From NCBI RefSeq assembly GCF_036964665.1, contig NZ_JBAMDA010000001.1, positions 1,798,001-1,862,000 on the forward strand: 64,000 nucleotides of DNA. Direction: 5' to 3'. This document shows, in pieces, positions 37,577 to 46,409 of this stretch (its first letter is position 1; each line of letters begins with the position of its first letter). The position numbers were made by a program, and so were the translations under genes. The stretch is from Nitrobacter sp. NHB1 (GTDB taxonomy: Bacteria > Pseudomonadota > Alphaproteobacteria > Rhizobiales > Xanthobacteraceae). Under the pieces are notes generated by a model. That model saw nothing but the letters and a program-made list of their open reading frames with translations, ran no database searches and was not told the DNA's origin.

Positions 37577-37762
37577 ATGGCGAAGAAGGCCAAGAAGAAG
37601 ATTGTTCGCAAGCTTTTCACAAAAGACGACGTGAAGACGCTCAAGGCTCATTCAAAAGCCAGGACGCCGGTCGCAAAGATCGCTAAGCAGATGAAGCGCA
37701 CCGAAGGCTCGCTTCGTCAGAAGGCAATCAAGCTTGGGATCGGTCTTGGACATATGAGGTAG
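37577..37762 (+). CDS. small helix-turn-helix-like basic protein
   Basis: The 61-residue product starts MAKKAKKKIVRKLFTKDDVK. It ends in a helix-turn-helix-like segment (TPVAKIAKQMKRTEGSLRQKAIKLG, given here as residues about 30-54 of the chain). Short proteins of this kind recur in rhizobia and are predicted DNA binders. Earlier in-frame ATGs exist at 37538 and 37562; the start is undecided. The last 35 bp overlap the 3' end of the converging LodB-type gene. Confidence 0.6.
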   Translation: MAKKAKKKIVRKLFTKDDVKTLKAHSKARTPVAKIAKQMKRTEGSLRQKAIKLGIGLGHMR

Positions 37763-38867
37763 AACTGACGGCGTGATTCGCCGCGCGGCTTTCGAGTTGA
37801 GGGCGACGCCGGTTCCAGAAAGCTGTGTCCCACCGCGCGGCGGCCGCATAGCGAGCCGCAAGGGCTGGCACGTAATCGGCAAAACCCTGCGCCGCGATCA
37901 TCGCGTAGCGCCTGCGAGCGAGTTCATCCCGGCCGTCGATCATATCCGACGCGACATAGGCGGCGAGGATGCCCGAGCGCAGCGCATGAACGATCCCGCG
38001 CGACGACAGCGGATCGGCGGTGAACAGGGTGTCGCCCGCTGCGACCCAACGCTCGCCCGCGGCCTGATCGACTGTGGCTGTTCCCGCTGCCTTTACCAAC
38101 CTTGCGGTCTCGCGTGCATCAGGCGGCACAAGCGGTGCGATAAACCGTGTTGCCGCCAATGCGCGGTACCAGTGCTTCGACTGGCGCAGTTCGCCGCCCA
38201 GATCCGGATCGGTCAGACATGACACCACCCGGCATTGATCGGGCAAATCGGCGCTGTACCACCAGCCCTCGGGGCGTGCCTCGACAACCATTCGGCAATC
38301 GCCCGGCGCGCGGTCGAAGAAGCGGGTATAGGCCACAAGGTGGCTGTGCACCCGAAGCTTCGCGCCAAAGGACCTGGCGAGCCTCCAGTTGCGGCCGGTT
38401 GCCCAGATCACCGCGCCGGCGACAATCTCTCCATCGGCCAGACCCAGCCGCCACGCCCGGTCTTCGCGAACCGCCGAACGTACCGCGCTCCCAATTCGCA
38501 CCTCGGTGCCTGCCGCCCTCGCCGACTGTACCAGCAGCCGATCGAACCGCGCCCGGTCGAGTTGCCAGCCGGCGCCCTGAGCGGAGAACATGCTGTGCCG
38601 CTCGTCGGGTGCTTCATCACCCCATGCCGAAACGACCGCGCGGCTCCTTACAAAGGCCTCGGCCGTAAACGGTGTCCAGACGTCGAGCTGGCGCAGCAAC
38701 CCTTGCGCCACTGCCGGCAAAATCTCGCCTGGTTTTGGCTTTTCGTGCCGCCCCGCCTCCAAGAGCACGACGCGCTTTTGGGGCGCGTGGCGGCGCAGTG
38801 TCAGAGCCGCCGCCGCGCCCGCCGGCCCGCCGCCTATGACGGCGAAATCAACCTGCTCGGACGGCAT
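37728..38867 (-). CDS. LodB-type FAD-dependent oxidoreductase
   Basis: The 379-residue flavoprotein begins MPSEQVDFAVIGGGPAGAAA, a dinucleotide-binding GxGxxG fold. It has the GDTLFTADPLSSRGIVHAL segment (about 308-326) typical of tryptophan-halogenase-like and LodB-type flavoproteins. LodB is required to form the cysteine-tryptophyl quinone of LodA, and a lodA-type gene lies just upstream in the operon. The ATG at 38867 overlaps the previous gene by 20 bp. A longer open frame to 39251 is out-of-frame overlap with that gene and is rejected. Confidence 0.85.
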   Translation of the reverse strand: MPSEQVDFAVIGGGPAGAAAALTLRRHAPQKRVVLLEAGRHEKPKPGEILPAVAQGLLRQLDVWTPFTAEAFVRSRAVVSAWGDEAPDERHSMFSAQGAGWQLDRARFDRLLVQSARAAGTEVRIGSAVRSAVREDRAWRLGLADGEIVAGAVIWATGRNWRLARSFGAKLRVHSHLVAYTRFFDRAPGDCRMVVEARPEGWWYSADLPDQCRVVSCLTDPDLGGELRQSKHWYRALAATRFIAPLVPPDARETARLVKAAGTATVDQAAGERWVAAGDTLFTADPLSSRGIVHALRSGILAAYVASDMIDGRDELARRRYAMIAAQGFADYVPALAARYAAAARWDTAFWNRRRPQLESRAANHAVSSTSYVQDRSQA

Positions 38868-39264
38868 AGAAGGATGCCACCACTCCCGCCGGGTTGGTGC
38901 CGCCGCCGCTGCCCGAATGCGGGATAGTGCGCACCACCGAGCCAACGATCGCGGGCACTTCGAGCCGGTCAGTGCTGTTCGGCCACACCGGCACAAGCCA
39001 GCCAATATAATCGTAGATCCATTGCTCGCCGCCGACCACGCCCTTGCCCTGGAAGCGCACCTGCATGGGCGAGCCGTAGGCAAAGCTGCCGCGCAGGTTG
39101 AGCGACCATCCGGGCCCACCAATCGTTCCCGAAAGCTCGGTTTCGGACTGCTCCACAATCGCGATCGTGCCCTCGCCGAACAGCAGGTCGTTGGCGGCCT
39201 TGCCGAGATCGGGATCGTTGAGGAAGCTGCGATAGCTCCAGTTGCCGACAAAGGGATTGGTCAT
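38848..39264 (-). CDS. unknown 138-residue protein between lodA-type and lodB-type genes
   Basis: The product starts MTNPFVGNWSYRSFLNDPDL. It looks like an all-beta fold: alternating strands, Gly/Trp-rich turns, an opening GNWSYRSF like a lipocalin or avidin-type barrel, and later WIYDYIGWLVPVW. There is no signal peptide. It starts 3 bp after the LodA-type stop and overlaps the LodB-type gene by 20 bp, so it is surely co-translated. It may take part in maturing the quinoprotein or bind a product. No family name can be given. Confidence 0.8.
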   Translation of the reverse strand: MTNPFVGNWSYRSFLNDPDLGKAANDLLFGEGTIAIVEQSETELSGTIGGPGWSLNLRGSFAYGSPMQVRFQGKGVVGGEQWIYDYIGWLVPVWPNSTDRLEVPAIVGSVVRTIPHSGSGGGTNPAGVVASFYAVRAG

Positions 39265-39267
39265 CGT

Positions 39268-41916
39268 TCATCCTCCCGAGTCTTCGACACAGATGTATTT
39301 GTTGCCGGGCGATGGCTGATCGAGGTCTTCCCCGGGGTTGCGGACGACGAAGCCGAGTTTCGACCATTCGGTCACCATCTTCAGGTCACCGGCCAGCGTC
39401 TGCGGAATGCCGCGCGCCCAATTGCGCAACTGGAAATCGCTGCCGACGGGATAATAGACCTGCATCGGCCGGTGCGCCGGCCACCACAGGGTCTCCCAAA
39501 CGCGCCGCTCGCGCTCCAGCAGTGTGTTGCCGACGCTGTCGGGATAAAGGACGTTCCATTCCTCGTAGGTGACGTCGATCGTCTGAGTAGAGCATTCGTT
39601 GAAATCGGCCTGCCACGGCAGCCCGCTGAGCTTGGTGAGATCGCCGGGCTGCAGCCCGATATCGAAATTACTGCCTTGCGACAGCGGGTCGGAAGCATAG
39701 GCGATGTAGCCCTCTTCGCTGACGCCTGCCCCCCACCGGTTGGCGTTCTCCTGCGCCGCGGTCAGAGCGAAACTGTACCATTCAGGATCGGCCTTGATCC
39801 GGTAGGGCTCGCGCCAGATCGCCGGGTTGCGGATGATCCATGTCACTTCGCCACCCGGGCAGAAAGCGCCGCCGAGCCCGTTCGATAGCACGCCCTGGTC
39901 AAGACCGCGGCCACCTGGCACATTCCAGTCCTTGTAGGGTTGCCACGGATCGATCGCCGGCGCGAAGCCGGCATCCACTTCGTCGATGAAGACGCCGGCC
40001 GCCCATTGTCGCAGCAGGAAAAGCTGCGTGTCCGTCAGCCGCAGGAACTTGCTCACCGTTTTGTTGGTGATCGGATTATCGCCGGCAAGCAGCGGCATCA
40101 GCGGCAGGTGATAGGTGCGCGTCGCGGGGTTGGCGTCGAGATGGAACAGGTTCTCCTCGCCGGGTTTGCGCAGCAGATCGAACAGATATTGCCGCGCGGA
40201 GCGGCCGGGATCGGTGACGGCATCTTTCGCCGCCGCGGCAAGCGCGCGCTCAAGCAACTGGCCGGAGCGGTATTCGAGCGCCAGCCGGCGCAGCGCCGCT
40301 TCAATCGGTTCGTCAGGATCTGTAGTTCGATCCGGCTCGGCAGGCTCCTGCCGCGACGACGATCGGGCGAGCGTCAGCATCCGCTTTGGCGGCGGCGCGG
40401 CAGCTGCGGCGATGCGCTCGATCACACCGGCGACCGCCGCATCGAAAGCGTTGCGTGCCTCCACGTAGGCGGCATCAGTTGCCGCGTCGTTGTCGACGAA
40501 GATCTTTTGCCAGCGCGCGGCGTAGGCGCGTGGCGCTTCGCCATTGTCAGGCGGGCAGACCGCCGCGGTGAACGCCGCTGCTGCCGTCCTGAGCGCAGCG
40601 CCGGCATCGCCGACCACGGCATCATCCGCCGCGCCGGGGGCCTGCGTCGCATCGAGCAGCATCAGGCTCGGCTCGACTGCAACCTCGAGGAGACGTCCGC
40701 TGACATGATCGTCCCTTGAACGCGCCTCCTTCTGCGCCAGCGCGCGCGGCGCGATCCGTGGCGGGATGCATAGGCGATAGGGATCGAACGTTCCCCGGCT
40801 CGACTGGTTGTGCGGAAAGTTCGATAGCTGGAGGATGTTGGCGAAATAGGAGAATTCGTCGGCGCGAAACAGGATCGGCCAGATGTCGCGCCAGAACCAC
40901 GGCCGATAGGCCGGATTCCACTCAACCGATCCCGCCTTCCAGTGAAGCAAGGCCGCCGTATCTGTAGGATCGATCGTCTGCGGCGCGTCGAACGTCCCGG
41001 TGGTGCCGTACATATCGGTGCGATAGGCAAATTCGCGGATCGACATGTCCTCGACCACATCTTCAAGCGTGATCATGTCGAGCACTTCCGGCGCATAGCG
41101 CGGATAGCCGACCAGCACCCAGGCCGGATATTCGACATCGATGTAGCGCAATGCCTGGACGCGCTCCTCCATCATCACCAGCCGCGCCATCACCGGTCCG
41201 TCCGAGATGTCGTCGAACCAGCCGTCGCTGTTGGCGTAGGTCTCGATGCGCGGATGGCCGAACCCGCTCAGGAACGAGCCGCTGTTGCCGTGCCCGCCAA
41301 GCACCAGCAGCCGTCCGTTGTCGTCCGTCATCATGTCGCCCAGCGTGTCGATGTCGTGCGGCGCCATCCCGGTCGGCGGGAAGGTGGCGGCGTAGGCCGG
41401 ATTGGTGGTGTCTCGCCCGAAGCGCGCCTTGCGCCGCGCCGTGCAGTCAACAGCCTGGGGGCCGGCGTCGATGATCAGGTTTTGCCGCTCCACCGGATCG
41501 GTGATGGCGGCATTGCGCAGCGGCGTGTCGGCGGGGTAGCCGGCCTCGCCGCGCAGGCCGTCGAACGTGAACCATGCCGCCTTCTTGTTGGCGAGCTGAA
41601 CGCGCCACTGAATATCGACCAGCTTGCCGCGATTGCCGCCGCCCTCGACATGATCGCCGATCTTGAGCGGGCTGCCTTGCGGATTGGCCGCGTCATAGAC
41701 GAAGATCTGGAAACGCGCGGCCTGGCGCTTGATGCGGCCCTTGTTGTCCTTGAAGTGCTTGATCGGTGCATCGCCTTCGGCAGCGTTGCCGCTGGCGTCG
41801 CATTCGATCGGCAACTGCGCCGGCTTTTCCGGCGAGATACAGAAGGCGTCTAGGCTGTCGCCGAGCCGGGCGATGCCGATGGCCGGGTGGATGCGATAGA
41901 CTGTTGGGTCGGCCAA
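39268..41916 (-). CDS. LodA-type quinoprotein amino-acid oxidase with extra Ala-rich insert
   Basis: The 882-residue product matches LodA/GoxA enzymes. These oxidise an amino acid (lysine epsilon-amine or glycine) with O2, releasing H2O2, using a cysteine-tryptophyl quinone. Family signatures are IHPAIGIARLGDS at 9-21, GGHGNSGSF at 207-215, NGLGGAFCPGGEVTW with candidate Cys686, and LPWQADFNEC with candidate Trp768. It is about 150 residues longer than Marinomonas LodA because of an Ala-rich helical insert at about 395-590. Translation starts at a TTG (41916) behind AGGGGG. No signal peptide is visible. The substrate is not predictable. Confidence 0.9.
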   Translation of the reverse strand: MADPTVYRIHPAIGIARLGDSLDAFCISPEKPAQLPIECDASGNAAEGDAPIKHFKDNKGRIKRQAARFQIFVYDAANPQGSPLKIGDHVEGGGNRGKLVDIQWRVQLANKKAAWFTFDGLRGEAGYPADTPLRNAAITDPVERQNLIIDAGPQAVDCTARRKARFGRDTTNPAYAATFPPTGMAPHDIDTLGDMMTDDNGRLLVLGGHGNSGSFLSGFGHPRIETYANSDGWFDDISDGPVMARLVMMEERVQALRYIDVEYPAWVLVGYPRYAPEVLDMITLEDVVEDMSIREFAYRTDMYGTTGTFDAPQTIDPTDTAALLHWKAGSVEWNPAYRPWFWRDIWPILFRADEFSYFANILQLSNFPHNQSSRGTFDPYRLCIPPRIAPRALAQKEARSRDDHVSGRLLEVAVEPSLMLLDATQAPGAADDAVVGDAGAALRTAAAAFTAAVCPPDNGEAPRAYAARWQKIFVDNDAATDAAYVEARNAFDAAVAGVIERIAAAAAPPPKRMLTLARSSSRQEPAEPDRTTDPDEPIEAALRRLALEYRSGQLLERALAAAAKDAVTDPGRSARQYLFDLLRKPGEENLFHLDANPATRTYHLPLMPLLAGDNPITNKTVSKFLRLTDTQLFLLRQWAAGVFIDEVDAGFAPAIDPWQPYKDWNVPGGRGLDQGVLSNGLGGAFCPGGEVTWIIRNPAIWREPYRIKADPEWYSFALTAAQENANRWGAGVSEEGYIAYASDPLSQGSNFDIGLQPGDLTKLSGLPWQADFNECSTQTIDVTYEEWNVLYPDSVGNTLLERERRVWETLWWPAHRPMQVYYPVGSDFQLRNWARGIPQTLAGDLKMVTEWSKLGFVVRNPGEDLDQPSPGNKYICVEDSGG

Positions 41917-41955
41917 TTGATTTCCCCCTGCGCCCGTACCGGCCGCGTCTTCCGT

Positions 41956-43956
41956 TCAATCGAGAAAGTTGAGCGAGACCCCGTCCAGCCTCAGCAACTC
42001 GCGGTCTTCCTCATAGGAGGCGCCGATCACCACCAGGCTCACCGTGAGGCGGGTGGCACCGGCCGCGATCAGCCGCCGTGCCGCGCGGGTCACATCGATG
42101 CGGTGGTTGCGCGGCGTGTTCATGCTGCGCTCGCGCAGATCGAACTTGCGATTCTCCGTTGGCGGAATGTCGCAATGCCCCGGCCCGCCGAAACATTCAC
42201 CATGGCCGAAGACCGCAGCGTAACCGGCGTAGCCCGGCACGTTCAGCGGCGTGCTGGCGTCGGCATCCGGCGTGTTGAGAAACACGCGGATAAAGCATGA
42301 GCGCGGCAGTTGCGGCACGCGGTGCAGCCGCACTTCCGCCGAGCGGAAGGTCTTCGTTGCATCGGGTACGGCAATCGGCGCCGAGACGAAGCGTCCGACG
42401 GGATTGGTCAATCCCACCGGCATGAGGCATCCGCCGCGAACATACTCATAGCCGAAGCGGTTCATGTCGAGCGTATCGCGAACGGCGTAGCTCCACGGCG
42501 TCACAGCGGAATCGAGATCGGCTGGCAGGCCGTCCGGATGATCCTGCTGCCAGCGCCACCAGAGCCGGTCGATATTCGCGTGCACGGGCCAGAAGATCGG
42601 GTCGTAGGACGCGGTCAGGTTCGAGAACATGTCGCCGAACTGGGGCTCCGAATAGAGATCGTCGCGCTGGTGGAACTTGCGGCCGGCAACACGCACCGCG
42701 CTGTTGCGGTTGGCGGGAGCATCGGTCGCGAACGCCGGGTTCATGCCTCCGGTCCAGATATGCATGGTGTTGTGCGGGTTCTGGTCCAGGAATCCGAAGC
42801 TGTCGACATAGAGGCTGCCGCCGCCGAAATCGCGGAAGGTGCGCAGACTGAGAATCTCGTCGATGTCTTCCTGTGCCGGATAGTGGTAGTGGATGGCCGT
42901 GTTGATCGTGCCTTTGCCGAATTGGCCGGAATAGCGCAGCGGATACCAGAGCGAATTGGCTTCGAGCAACGCGTCGATCAGCCTTTTGCGGTTCTCCCCC
43001 TCCACATAGTCCTTGCCGCAAGCGGCGCTGACCGCATCATAGACTTGCGTCGGATTGGCCCATAGTTGGCCCACCAGCGTGTCGACCTCGGCCGGGAAAC
43101 CATGAGCGCGCAGGAAGCGAACCGAGGCATCGGTGAGGAAGCCCTTGAATGCATCGGGAAGGATCGCGCCGTCAGCCGGATGCTCCGGCTTGTAGCGCGG
43201 AGCCGGGAAATCCCACCACGGCATGGTCACATCCGGGCAAAAGTCCTGCAGGGCTTGTTCGAACTCATAAAGATACACGCGATGCCACGGCAGGAAGCGC
43301 TCCCAGCCGTGCTGACAGTGGTTCTGATGGATCAAGGCCAGATTGTTGTAGCTGCGCTTGTCACCGACCCATTTGTTGAGCTTGTAGAGTTCGCGAAAGG
43401 CGTAGCGCAGCCGCTCTTTCTGCGGCTCGCCCAGTACATCGACATCCATTCGCTGCCGCAACTCGCCTTTGGCGTAGCGCCACGCCGCCGGATCGGATGC
43501 CGGGCCAAACACGGGACCGGCAAGCCCCTTGACCTGGACGCGGGCCTCGGCCGTCACGCTGACTTCGCCGGCGAGCGCAACCGACCCGATCAGTCCCTCG
43601 GGACAGCCTTCCTCGATCCAGGTTTCGATCCGGTCGATGTCCTCATCGGCGACCGGTGAGCCGCCCCAGGGCAGTCGGGGAAACTGCTTCCCGTCGAACG
43701 GTGGCAGTCCGCGCAGCCCGCGGATCAGCGCCGATCGCGCACCACGGCCCTTGGCATTGTTTTCGCCGCAGCACGTGGTGGCGAGCGGCGCGACCAGCGG
43801 CATCCCATGTAGCTGGAGCGTCAGGAATTCCGGCAGCGTCAGCCCGGTCAGGCTGCCGGGTCCCTTGGCGCCGCCCGCCGCCGCGAGGATCGCTTCGACA
43901 TCGCTCCATGTAAATGGCGCGGGCAAACCTGGCCGCTGCGCTTCATTTGTGGCCAC
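41956..43956 (-). CDS. tyrosinase-type type-3 copper oxidase with N-terminal extension
   Basis: From GTG 43956 the protein has 666 residues. CuA is HQNHCQHGWERF...PWHR (H210, H213, H216, H225) and CuB is HNTMHIW...PVHANIDRLWW (H395, H399, H459). A Cys two residues before the third CuA His matches the Cys-His thioether of fungal tyrosinases. The first 150 residues are unusual. They recall the planctomycete-type cytochrome c region (SALIRGLRGLPPFDG ... IDRIETWIEEGCP) but lack a CxxCH haem site. A C-terminal beta domain (about 520-666) follows and may act as a lid. The start overlaps the multicopper oxidase end by 14 bp; GTG 43965 is an alternative. Confidence 0.9.
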   Translation of the reverse strand: MATNEAQRPGLPAPFTWSDVEAILAAAGGAKGPGSLTGLTLPEFLTLQLHGMPLVAPLATTCCGENNAKGRGARSALIRGLRGLPPFDGKQFPRLPWGGSPVADEDIDRIETWIEEGCPEGLIGSVALAGEVSVTAEARVQVKGLAGPVFGPASDPAAWRYAKGELRQRMDVDVLGEPQKERLRYAFRELYKLNKWVGDKRSYNNLALIHQNHCQHGWERFLPWHRVYLYEFEQALQDFCPDVTMPWWDFPAPRYKPEHPADGAILPDAFKGFLTDASVRFLRAHGFPAEVDTLVGQLWANPTQVYDAVSAACGKDYVEGENRKRLIDALLEANSLWYPLRYSGQFGKGTINTAIHYHYPAQEDIDEILSLRTFRDFGGGSLYVDSFGFLDQNPHNTMHIWTGGMNPAFATDAPANRNSAVRVAGRKFHQRDDLYSEPQFGDMFSNLTASYDPIFWPVHANIDRLWWRWQQDHPDGLPADLDSAVTPWSYAVRDTLDMNRFGYEYVRGGCLMPVGLTNPVGRFVSAPIAVPDATKTFRSAEVRLHRVPQLPRSCFIRVFLNTPDADASTPLNVPGYAGYAAVFGHGECFGGPGHCDIPPTENRKFDLRERSMNTPRNHRIDVTRAARRLIAAGATRLTVSLVVIGASYEEDRELLRLDGVSLNFLD

Positions 43957-46099
43957 TGTGACCACCCGGCTGCATCTTCCCGCCCTTCTGCGCCGCGTCG
44001 CCCTGCGCGGGATCGCCCACTTGATCGGGAAGCACCACGGCAACGTTCTGCATCATGCCCTGATCTTCATGATCGAGGATGTGGCAATGGAGCACGTACT
44101 CGCCGATGTAGCGCTCGTAGCGGGTGCGGACCTTGATCGTGTAGATGCCGGCGGGAGGCGACGACGGCGGGATCAGGCTTTTGATCCACAGCGTATCCTT
44201 CCAGACACCCTTGAGGCCGGGATATTGCGGATCGGGGGGCGTGCCGCCGGCATCGTCGATCGCGCCCGGCGCGCTGACGTCCTTGCCGTTGGGATCGAGG
44301 ATCGAGACGACCTGGAACGGGTTGACGTGGATATGGAACGGATGGCTGACGAAGTGCGACTGCAGCGTCCATTCCTGCGCCTTGCCGAGCGGCAACGAGC
44401 GGTCGATGCGGGTTGGATCGTAAGGTTTCACATCGGCCGTGTTGAGGGTGTTGCCAACCTCGAACTTAACGTCCGGCCCCGTCGTGTCGATAAAGAAGGT
44501 CAGCTCTTGCGTCCCGTTACCCTTCACCTCGTCGTCTGTGACGTCGGGGTGCGGCGTGAAACTCGTCAGTTTTGTTCCGTTCTTCAGATCTGCAATCACC
44601 GTCGATTTGACGTCGTCCGGCATGTTGGCCTTGGCCAGCGCCAGCAGCTTGCCGTTGATATAGGATTCAACATTGTTGACCGGCGCTCCCGCGGCGACAT
44701 CGACCACCGCCAGCAGCCGTGGCCCGACATCGAGCCCGTTGACCACACCCGATTTCGGCGCCGAGGAGTCGATCACGCAGTACCGTCCGGCGTCCGGGAA
44801 CACGACAAGCGCATCCACGCGATAGCCGGGCTGGAGGGTAGCAAGCTTGGTCATTTGTCCCGCGCCCATCGTCAGGCCGTCGGCCGCGACCTGCATGTAG
44901 GGCACAGGCGTGGTGCCGCACGTATCCTTGATGAAGGCCGCAGTGGCGTCGGCTTTCAGCAGCGTTTTCGTTCCCGGCTTCAGCTTGCCGTCGCGCACCT
45001 TGAAGAACTGCAGGCTGATCGTATCGCGCACGCCGGCATGGATCATGCGCCAGCGTTCGATCCGGCCCTGTTTCGCCTTCAGCGGGTTGTCGGGATCGAA
45101 TACAAGCCCGTTGAGCGAGGTATAGCGACCTGACGCAGGCCAGGTGCCCGGGCCGAACTGGTCATAGCCCTCGATGCCGCCGACATCGCCCGGATCGCAG
45201 ATATAGCGGCCGTTGACGTCCTGCTTGATCGGGCCGAGTTCGCCCGGCTTGGCGGCAGGCCCGCGGCAGGCATACTGGATCTGCTGCATCACCAGCACCC
45301 GCTCCGGGATCGCCGAGGTCGGGATCAGCGTATCGAGGTCGCCATGCGCGGTTGAGGTCGGGAAGCGGTTGCCGCGAATGATCAGGGCGCCGGCCATGCC
45401 GCTTGAGACCTGCAGCGCGGTCGAGCCATGGCGGTGGGTGTGGTACCAGAAGGTACCGGAAGGATGATCCGACGGGATATTGTATTCGTAGGTGAATCGC
45501 GTCTGCGGATTGATCGACAGCAGGACGTTATCGCTGTTGCCGGTTGGGCTTACCCACAGCCCATGGGTATGGAGATTGGTGCCGTTGAAGCAGTGCGGGA
45601 TATCGGGCATCTGCGCACCCGGCATACAGCCGGGGTCACCGGGTTGCGGCCCTGCCGGCAACTTGTTGTCGAGGGTGATGCGCACCGTGTCGCCGGGAAT
45701 CGCCTCGATCGTCGGCGACACATAAGGCGCTTTGGGATCGACGCCCTTGCCGGTGTAACCGCGCAAATGGACCTTGTCGTATCCACCCGTGGACGGATTG
45801 TAGATCCGGTTGTCGATATATTCGATCTTGAGATCGAGCTGGCGGTCGCCGCGCACAGGCTCGGTATTGCCGGGCAGTGGCGCGGCAGGCGCCTGCTTCT
45901 TGAGGGCAGGCTTCTTGAGAGTAGGCTTGCTGAGGGCAGGCTTGGCGATCGGCGCCCGCTCATCCTGCAGCACGGAGGGATTGATGATCTCGGCGGCTGC
46001 GGGAATTGCCGCGACGACCCCCGATCCGACGACCCCTAAGCCACTGACGAAAACGCCCGCGAAAAATCTGGCGAGCGTCGCCGATCCACCATGCAACAT
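43943..46099 (-). CDS. laccase-like multicopper oxidase
   Basis: The 718-residue protein has an N-terminal signal-like hydrophobic segment (about 8-36), a Lys/Pro-rich linker (about 52-75) and three cupredoxin domains. All four copper-binding motifs are present: HTHG (177-180), HTHRHG (220-225), HPFHIHVN (586-593) and HCHILDHEDQGMM (671-683) with the type 1 Cys672. It oxidises phenols or metal ions and reduces O2 to water. It is the first gene of a five-gene operon with tyrosinase, LodA-type, unknown and LodB-type genes. A His-rich tail (GGHSGHK) ends the protein. Confidence 0.93.
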   Translation of the reverse strand: MLHGGSATLARFFAGVFVSGLGVVGSGVVAAIPAAAEIINPSVLQDERAPIAKPALSKPTLKKPALKKQAPAAPLPGNTEPVRGDRQLDLKIEYIDNRIYNPSTGGYDKVHLRGYTGKGVDPKAPYVSPTIEAIPGDTVRITLDNKLPAGPQPGDPGCMPGAQMPDIPHCFNGTNLHTHGLWVSPTGNSDNVLLSINPQTRFTYEYNIPSDHPSGTFWYHTHRHGSTALQVSSGMAGALIIRGNRFPTSTAHGDLDTLIPTSAIPERVLVMQQIQYACRGPAAKPGELGPIKQDVNGRYICDPGDVGGIEGYDQFGPGTWPASGRYTSLNGLVFDPDNPLKAKQGRIERWRMIHAGVRDTISLQFFKVRDGKLKPGTKTLLKADATAAFIKDTCGTTPVPYMQVAADGLTMGAGQMTKLATLQPGYRVDALVVFPDAGRYCVIDSSAPKSGVVNGLDVGPRLLAVVDVAAGAPVNNVESYINGKLLALAKANMPDDVKSTVIADLKNGTKLTSFTPHPDVTDDEVKGNGTQELTFFIDTTGPDVKFEVGNTLNTADVKPYDPTRIDRSLPLGKAQEWTLQSHFVSHPFHIHVNPFQVVSILDPNGKDVSAPGAIDDAGGTPPDPQYPGLKGVWKDTLWIKSLIPPSSPPAGIYTIKVRTRYERYIGEYVLHCHILDHEDQGMMQNVAVVLPDQVGDPAQGDAAQKGGKMQPGGHSGHK

Positions 46100-46236
46100 G
46101 GGGCCCCCTTCAACTGTCTGTGGTTTGAACTGTCTTGATTGCCGCCCACAAGTATAGTGCGTAAAATATGGAACTTTGTCCAGATTGAAAGGTGGAATAA
46201 CTATAAATATACTTTTGATGAAAACAATGCAGAAAT

Positions 46237-46274
46237 TATAAACTTGTTTATACTTTGAAATATTAGAATATTAG
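46237..46274. promoter_or_regulatory. AT-rich operator candidate upstream of the oxidase operon
   Basis: The spacer 46140-46280 is strikingly AT-rich. TATAAAC-TT-GTTTATA (46237-46252) is a perfect palindrome about 145 bp before the multicopper oxidase start. Two tandem AATATTAG copies follow at 46259-46274. The site is also upstream of the rightward gene at 46410, so it could serve both. The regulator is unknown. Confidence 0.45.
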
Positions 46275-46409
46275 CGGTTGACCGCTCGAATCTGCTCGTC
46301 ATCGCTCGATTGATGGCGGGTCCGGCGAGACATACGTCTCACACTCCGATACTCGAAGGGATAGTTCTTAAGCGGTTCATGAACCGGCAGGCAGAGGGGG
46401 CCTCATGGC

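Noticed and set aside
38868-39251. N-terminal extension of the LodB-type protein by about 128 residues
   Set aside because: The extension overlaps the 138-residue gene in another frame, and the flavin-binding fold starts directly at MPSEQVDFAVIGGG.
43529-45133. 534-codon plus-strand frame
   Set aside because: Antisense to the tyrosinase and multicopper oxidase genes, whose copper motifs are decisive.
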